Assembly: GCA_033856175.1 (NCBI GenBank) | Contig: JAWVFK010000014.1 | Location: forward strand, 70,451 to 134,450 | From: JAWVFK01 sp033856175 | GTDB taxonomy: Bacteria; Actinomycetota; Thermoleophilia; Solirubrobacterales; 70-9 | Length of the DNA stretch: 64,000 nucleotides | Direction: 5' to 3' | In this document: positions 59,463 to 64,000 of the stretch, in pieces | Numbering within the stretch: position 1 is the stretch's first letter | How the letters are laid out: every line of letters begins with the position of its first letter | Program-made: the position numbers and the translations under genes | The notes under the pieces: generated by a model | What the model saw: only the letters and a program-made list of their open reading frames with translations | Told to the model about the DNA's origin: nothing | Databases searched by the model: none

Positions 59463-61727
59463 CTAGCGGCGGCGCGTGCTGGCGCCGGTCGCAGCGCCAT
59501 CGCCGCCACCGGTTGCCCCGCCGCCGGTGCCGCCGCCGTCCGCCGGTGGGACCGGCGCCGCGGCGGGTGGCTGCTGCGGGACGGGGGTGGGAGCCGGCGC
59601 GGCCGGCTGCTGTGGTGCCGGCGCGGCCGGAGCGGGGGAGACAGCACCCGGCGTCACCGGGGCGATCGGCGTCTTGGGCTTGCTCAGCCCGCGCTGCACC
59701 TGAAGGTCCTGGAAGGCGACGACGATGTCGTGCCAGATCTGGGCCGGAAAGGTGCCGCCGTCGACGGGCTGACCGGCGAACTCCGTCTCCATCGGCTGGT
59801 TGGAGTCGGCGTGGCCGACCCAGACGCAGGCGGTTATCTCGTGGGTGGCGCCGCAGAACCAGGCGTCGCCGTTGTTCTCGGTGGTGCCCGTCTTTCCCCA
59901 GGCGAAGCTGCCGGTCTGGGCGCGCTTGCCGGTGCCCGAGGCGACGACGGTCTGGAGGATCTGGATCGCCGTGTGATCGACCTTCGCCGGGATCACGCGC
60001 TTGGTGGCGATCTGGTTCTTGCCGCCCTTCAGCAGACGGCCATGAGAGTCCTTGACCTCCTGGATCGCGACCGGGCCTCGATCGGCCGGCGGCACCTTCG
60101 GGTCGGAGAGCGAGCCGAGCGTGCCGCTGACCCGCTCGCCGTCATGGGCGATCGAGTTGTAGGCGTAGGCCATCTCGAGCGGCGTGACACCGTGCTTGAG
60201 CCCGCCGAGGATCATCGCCGGGTTGGTCGAGATGTTGGTCTCGATGCCCAGGTTCTGTGCGGTCCTCTTGATCGCCTTGGTACCGACCTGGAGCCCGAGC
60301 TGGGCGTAGACCGAGTTGTCGGAGAAGGTGGTCGCATTGGCCAGGGTCCGGCTGCCGACGTAGGTGTCGTTGTAGTTGTGGACGACGAAGCGCTCGTGCG
60401 GTGAGCCGGGCACCGGGAAGCGCTTCAGCTCCGAGGTGAAGACCTCGTTCGGGGAGCGCCCCTTGGCCAGCGCCGTGATCAGCGTGAACGGCTTGAAGCT
60501 GGAGCCGGGCTGGCGATGGCCGTTGGTCGCCAGGTTGAACGGCCGCTGACGGAAGTCGAAGCCCCCGACCATCGCCTTGACCCCGCCCGTCCTGTTGTCG
60601 ATCACGACGGCCGAGCCGGTCGGGGCGATGCCGGCGAGGTGGCTCGTTATCGCCGTCTCGGCCCGTTGCTGGAGCTCGAGGTCGAGCGTCGTGCGAATCC
60701 TCAGGCCGCCCGAGAAGGCGGCGCCGGCGCCATAGCGGTCGACGATCTGCTGGCGCAGCCAGGATGTGAAATAGGGCGCCCGCGAGTCCTCGCGCGGCGG
60801 CTCGATCTGCGACGGGGCCGGCAGCGCCTGCGCGGTCGCGTTCCTGAAGTCGGCGCCGGAGAGGACGCCCTGGTCATACATGTTCTTGAGCACGTGGTTG
60901 CGCCGGCCGAGCGCCGCCTCGGGGTGCAGGCGCGGGTCATAGGCGCTCGGCGAGGAGATGATCCCGGCGAGCATCGCCGCCTGCTCGGGCAGCAACAGGG
61001 AGGCGCAGGTCGGCGGCCCGTCGTTCTCGCAGCCCGGGTGGGAGTGGCCGAAGTAGGTCCGCGCCGCAGCCTCGATCCCGTAGGCGCCCTCGCCGAAGTA
61101 GATCGTGTTGAGATAGGTGGTCAGGATCTTGTCCTTGGTCCAGCGCTTCTCGAGGTGGTAGGCGAGCGCCGCCTCGCGCAACTTCTCGAAGACGGTGCGC
61201 GAGTTCTGTGCCTCGAGCGCGTTCTTGACGAACTGCTCGGTGATCGTCGAGCCGCCCTGCTGGCCGCTGCCGGTGACGACGTCCTGGAGGATGGCGCGGC
61301 CGATGCCGCGAAAGTCGACGCCCTGGTGCTCGTAGAAGCGCCGGTCCTCGACCGCCACGACCGCCTGCTTCATGTTCTGAGAGATGTCGGTGGAGGCGTC
61401 GAGGATGCGGTTGTTGTTCCCCGTCAGCGTTCCGATCTTCTTGCCGGTCGCATCGAAGACCTGGGAGTTCTGCGAGGTCCTGAACTCGGTGTAGTTCTCG
61501 ATCGCCGGCAGGTCCTGGGAGACCGCCATCATCATTCCGAAGACCGTCGAGACCAGCGCCAGCAGGCCGAGGCCGGCGAGGATCGCCGCCACTCGCAGCT
61601 TCTTGATCCGCGGCCGCTTGCGGCGGCCGCCGCCTGCGGCGGCCGGCCCGTCGCCAGAGGAGGGCGCGGCGCCGTTGCCGTTGCTGCCGGCACGGCGATC
61701 TCTACGTAGCTCTCTACGTGCGGCCAT
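59463..61727 (-). CDS. Class A penicillin-binding protein (transglycosylase/transpeptidase)
   Basis: 754 residues. Cytoplasmic basic N-terminus, one TM (VAAILAGLGLLALVSTVFGM), GT51 glycosyltransferase (AVVAVEDRRFYEHQGVDFRG, GGSTITEQFVKNAL, KILTTYLNTIYFGEGAYGIE, LLPEQAAMLAGIISSPSAYD), then transpeptidase with SxxK in RQPGSSFKPFTL, SxN in TTFSDNSVYAQLG and KTG in AWGKTGTTENNGDAWFCGAT. A long Pro/Ala/Gln/Gly-rich tail ends the protein. It polymerises and cross-links peptidoglycan outside the membrane. Divergent from tyrS across 126 bases without other features than the tyrS -10 box. Confidence 0.94.
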   Translation of the reverse strand: MAARRELRRDRRAGSNGNGAAPSSGDGPAAAGGGRRKRPRIKKLRVAAILAGLGLLALVSTVFGMMMAVSQDLPAIENYTEFRTSQNSQVFDATGKKIGTLTGNNNRILDASTDISQNMKQAVVAVEDRRFYEHQGVDFRGIGRAILQDVVTGSGQQGGSTITEQFVKNALEAQNSRTVFEKLREAALAYHLEKRWTKDKILTTYLNTIYFGEGAYGIEAAARTYFGHSHPGCENDGPPTCASLLLPEQAAMLAGIISSPSAYDPRLHPEAALGRRNHVLKNMYDQGVLSGADFRNATAQALPAPSQIEPPREDSRAPYFTSWLRQQIVDRYGAGAAFSGGLRIRTTLDLELQQRAETAITSHLAGIAPTGSAVVIDNRTGGVKAMVGGFDFRQRPFNLATNGHRQPGSSFKPFTLITALAKGRSPNEVFTSELKRFPVPGSPHERFVVHNYNDTYVGSRTLANATTFSDNSVYAQLGLQVGTKAIKRTAQNLGIETNISTNPAMILGGLKHGVTPLEMAYAYNSIAHDGERVSGTLGSLSDPKVPPADRGPVAIQEVKDSHGRLLKGGKNQIATKRVIPAKVDHTAIQILQTVVASGTGKRAQTGSFAWGKTGTTENNGDAWFCGATHEITACVWVGHADSNQPMETEFAGQPVDGGTFPAQIWHDIVVAFQDLQVQRGLSKPKTPIAPVTPGAVSPAPAAPAPQQPAAPAPTPVPQQPPAAAPVPPADGGGTGGGATGGGDGAATGASTRRR

Positions 61728-61840
61728 TCGGTTGCCGCCGGTCGCCTTCCACCAGCTCGGGCGGCGCGTCGGTTGATCTTCAGCGGATCGAGGCTCGGCC
61801 GAGGCCCCGAGGGCGCCCCGCCAGGCGGCGAGCGTCAGTC

Positions 61841-61846
61841 TAGCAT
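61841..61846 (+). promoter_or_regulatory. Putative -10 box (TAGCAT) of tyrS
   Basis: Seven bases before ATG 61854. Leaves no room for a T-box leader, which some Gram-positive tyrS genes have. Confidence 0.45.
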
Positions 61847-61853
61847 TGGCCCC

Positions 61854-63020
61854 ATGACCCCAAACGCGCCTGACGGGCGCTCACTGCTCGCCGGCGCCGA
61901 GGAGGCTCTGCCCGAGGGCAGGCTGGCCGAGCAGCTCGACGAGCGGCGCTCCCTGCGGGTCAAGCTCGGGATCGACCCGACCGCTCCCGACATCCACCTC
62001 GGGCACGTCGTCGTCCTGCGCAAGCTGCGCGACTTCCAGGACGCCGGCCACACGGTCGTCCTGATCATCGGCGACTTCACCGCCAGGGTGGGGGACCCCA
62101 GCGGCCGCTCCGCCGAGCGACCGCTGCTGAGCGCCGAGGAGATCGAGGCCAACGCCTCGACGTTCCAGCAGCAGGCCTTCAAGGTGCTCGACCCCGAGCG
62201 CACCGAGGTCAGGTTCAACGGCGAGTGGCTCGACATGGGAACCGGCGAGCTCTTCGAGCTGCTGAAGAAGGCCACCGTCGCCCGGCTGCTCGAGCGCGAG
62301 GACTTCGCCCGGCGGATGGAGGCCAGCAAGCCGATCTCTGCGCTCGAGCTCCTCTACCCGGTGCTTCAGGGCTACGACTCGGTGGCGGTGGAGGCCGATG
62401 TCGAGCTCGGCGGCACCGACCAGAAGTTCAACCTGCTGTTTGCTCGCGATGTCCAGCAGGCGCATGGCCAGTCGCCGCAGTCGATCGTGACGATGCCGAT
62501 CCTGCCCGGCCTCGACGGCACCCAGAGGATGAGCAAGTCGCTCGGCAACTACGTCGGCGTCACCGATCCGCCGCAGGAGATGTTCGGCAAGCTGATGAGC
62601 ATTCCCGACGCGGCGATGCCCCAGTACTACCGGCTCCTGCTCGGACGCGAGCCCGCAGCCGACCGGTCGCCGGTCGCCGCCAAGCGGGCGTTGGCGGCTG
62701 GCGTGGTCGAGACCTTCTGGGACGCCGAGGCGGCGCGCGCCGCCGAGTCCGCCTTCGATCGCCTCCACGTCGACGGCGGCGTTCCCGATGAGATCGAGGA
62801 GGGCGAGTTCAGCGCCGCCGGCCCCGTCCACGTGCCCGCCTTGATCGCCGAGCAGTTCGGGGTCAGCCGCAGCGAGGGCCGTCGCCTGCTCGAGCAGGGC
62901 GGTGTCAAGCTCGACGGCCGCCCGCTCGACGCCTCGGCGCTCGATGTCGATCCCGGCGAGCTCGATGGGGCGGTGCTGCAGATCGGCAAGCGCCGCCACA
63001 GGCGGCTGCGCGCCGGCTGA
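61854..63020 (+). CDS. tyrS: Tyrosyl-tRNA synthetase
   Basis: 388 residues. Class I synthetase charging tRNA-Tyr: LGIDPTAPDIHLGHVVVLRK (HIGH-type), VGDPSGRSAERPLLSAEEIE, ELGGTDQKFNLLFARDVQQA, GTQRMSKSLGNYVGVTD (KMSKS) and a C-terminal S4 RNA-binding domain (FGVSRSEGRRLLEQGGVKLD). The sequence type is the TyrS2-like one (RMSKSLGN). ATG 61854 follows the -10 box and removes an unlikely extension from 61773. The rRNA promoter begins 20 bases after the stop. Confidence 0.94.
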   Translation: MTPNAPDGRSLLAGAEEALPEGRLAEQLDERRSLRVKLGIDPTAPDIHLGHVVVLRKLRDFQDAGHTVVLIIGDFTARVGDPSGRSAERPLLSAEEIEANASTFQQQAFKVLDPERTEVRFNGEWLDMGTGELFELLKKATVARLLEREDFARRMEASKPISALELLYPVLQGYDSVAVEADVELGGTDQKFNLLFARDVQQAHGQSPQSIVTMPILPGLDGTQRMSKSLGNYVGVTDPPQEMFGKLMSIPDAAMPQYYRLLLGREPAADRSPVAAKRALAAGVVETFWDAEAARAAESAFDRLHVDGGVPDEIEEGEFSAAGPVHVPALIAEQFGVSRSEGRRLLEQGGVKLDGRPLDASALDVDPGELDGAVLQIGKRRHRRLRAG

Positions 63021-63040
63021 GCCTCGCGACCTAGGGCGAG

Positions 63041-63069
63041 TTGGCCTTGCGCGGTCGAGGAGCTATACT
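63041..63069 (+). promoter_or_regulatory. rRNA operon promoter (TTGGCC-17-TATACT)
   Basis: TTGGCC (63041-63046), exactly 17 bases, then TATACT (63064-63069). This is the best -35/-10 pair in the window and lies about 330 bases before 16S. Confidence 0.75.
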
Positions 63070-63134
63070 CGCTGGCCGCTCTCGAGATGCGGAGTGCCCG
63101 CGTCTTGGTGCCAATGGCGCCCGGAGAGCCGCGA

Positions 63135-63145
63135 TCCTTGAAAAC
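63135..63145 (+). promoter_or_regulatory. boxA-like antitermination element in the rRNA leader
   Basis: TCCTTGAAAAC resembles the Gram-positive rRNA boxA (consensus near TTCTTTGAAAAC), which recruits NusB/S10 for antitermination. Position between promoter and 16S fits. Confidence 0.55.
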
Positions 63146-63158
63146 TGAGCAGCGTGCG

Positions 63159-63246
63159 TGTCCAACGCTCCTGCCTGCCTTCAAACGGCGGGCATAGACG
63201 TTGGGCATGTTCGAGTCCGATCCGCCTCTGGCCAGCTGGAGGCGGA
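63159..63246 (+). other. Two leader stem-loops upstream of 16S rRNA
   Basis: First: TGTCCAACG (63159-63167) with CGTTGGGCA (63199-63207), and inside it GCCTGCC (63173-63179) with GGCGGGC (63187-63193). Second: TCCGCCTC (63221-63228) with GAGGCGGA (63239-63246), 8 bp perfect. They are likely folding or processing elements of the pre-rRNA leader. A smaller ACGGCT/AGCCGT stem (63370-63385) is just before 16S. Otherwise 63247-63398 shows nothing. Confidence 0.55.
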
Positions 63247-63398
63247 CATAGAACCCCGTCATGCCTGACTGGCGCTCTTGTGTACGCGCCGGTCAAGTTC
63301 GATTTAGGACCCGGCGGTCGCGAAGCTTGCGGCCATCGGAAGGCATGACAACTCTTCACGATTTGAGGTACGGCTCTCGAGCCGTCTTCTCATCACTT

Positions 63399-64000
<602 letters not shown>

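Overview
The window is very G+C-rich, densely packed bacterial chromosome with many GTG/TTG starts and 1-4 base stop/start overlaps. Gene content and style suggest an actinobacterium, probably Thermoleophilia (Solirubrobacterales/Gaiellales-like). The supporting traits are HDOD-LuxR and NarL-type regulators, a complete classical menaquinone cluster, GatCAB and apparently leaderless promoters. This lineage call rests on overall protein character, not on a search. The last 600 bases are the 5' part of a 16S rRNA gene whose second half looks alphaproteobacterial to me, so the taxonomy at that end, or the assembly, deserves a check.

Layout. 1-8.4 kb: end of dnaE, a Cys-rich protein, nfo, gltX, an HDOD-LuxR regulator convergent with a NarL-like regulator, an Rrf2 regulator, a lipoprotein and cysK-cysE. 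8.4-18 kb: pcrA-folD, membrane proteins, a GMC oxidoreductase and gatCAB. 18-24.4 kb: a small zinc-ribbon protein, a type II NADH dehydrogenase-like protein and three envelope glycosyltransferase genes, interspersed with four copies of an unexplained hairpin-forming repeat. 24.4-25.7 kb: a UDP-sulfoquinovose-synthase-like gene. 25.7-42 kb: ilvBN, menF-D-C-A-B-E, ilvC, a cupin/DUF4389 operon, a class V aminotransferase with serA, and a quinone oxidoreductase. 42-55.6 kb: a secreted RTX-repeat protein, leuA behind a leucine-rich leader peptide, a lipoprotein, then an operon of XRE-cupin regulator, leuC, leuD, Tam-like methyltransferase, glutamate dehydrogenase and leuB, followed by ilvE, cimA and a DegT aminotransferase. 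55.6-64 kb: a sigma-like protein, an epimerase, argH-aag, a penicillin-binding protein, tyrS and the rRNA operon start.

Functionally the window holds almost all of branched-chain amino acid synthesis. IlvBN, IlvC, LeuA, LeuCD, LeuB, IlvE and CimA are present, with CimA giving threonine-independent isoleucine. A glutamate dehydrogenase could supply the amino donor. IlvD is not in the window. The most interesting signals are (1) the leuA leader, whose run of leucine codons is perfectly complementary over 10 bases to the leuA Shine-Dalgarno region, (2) four intergenic copies of a roughly 50-nt hairpin with compensatory base changes, and (3) a perfect 20-bp palindrome in front of an XRE-cupin gene that overlaps leuC.
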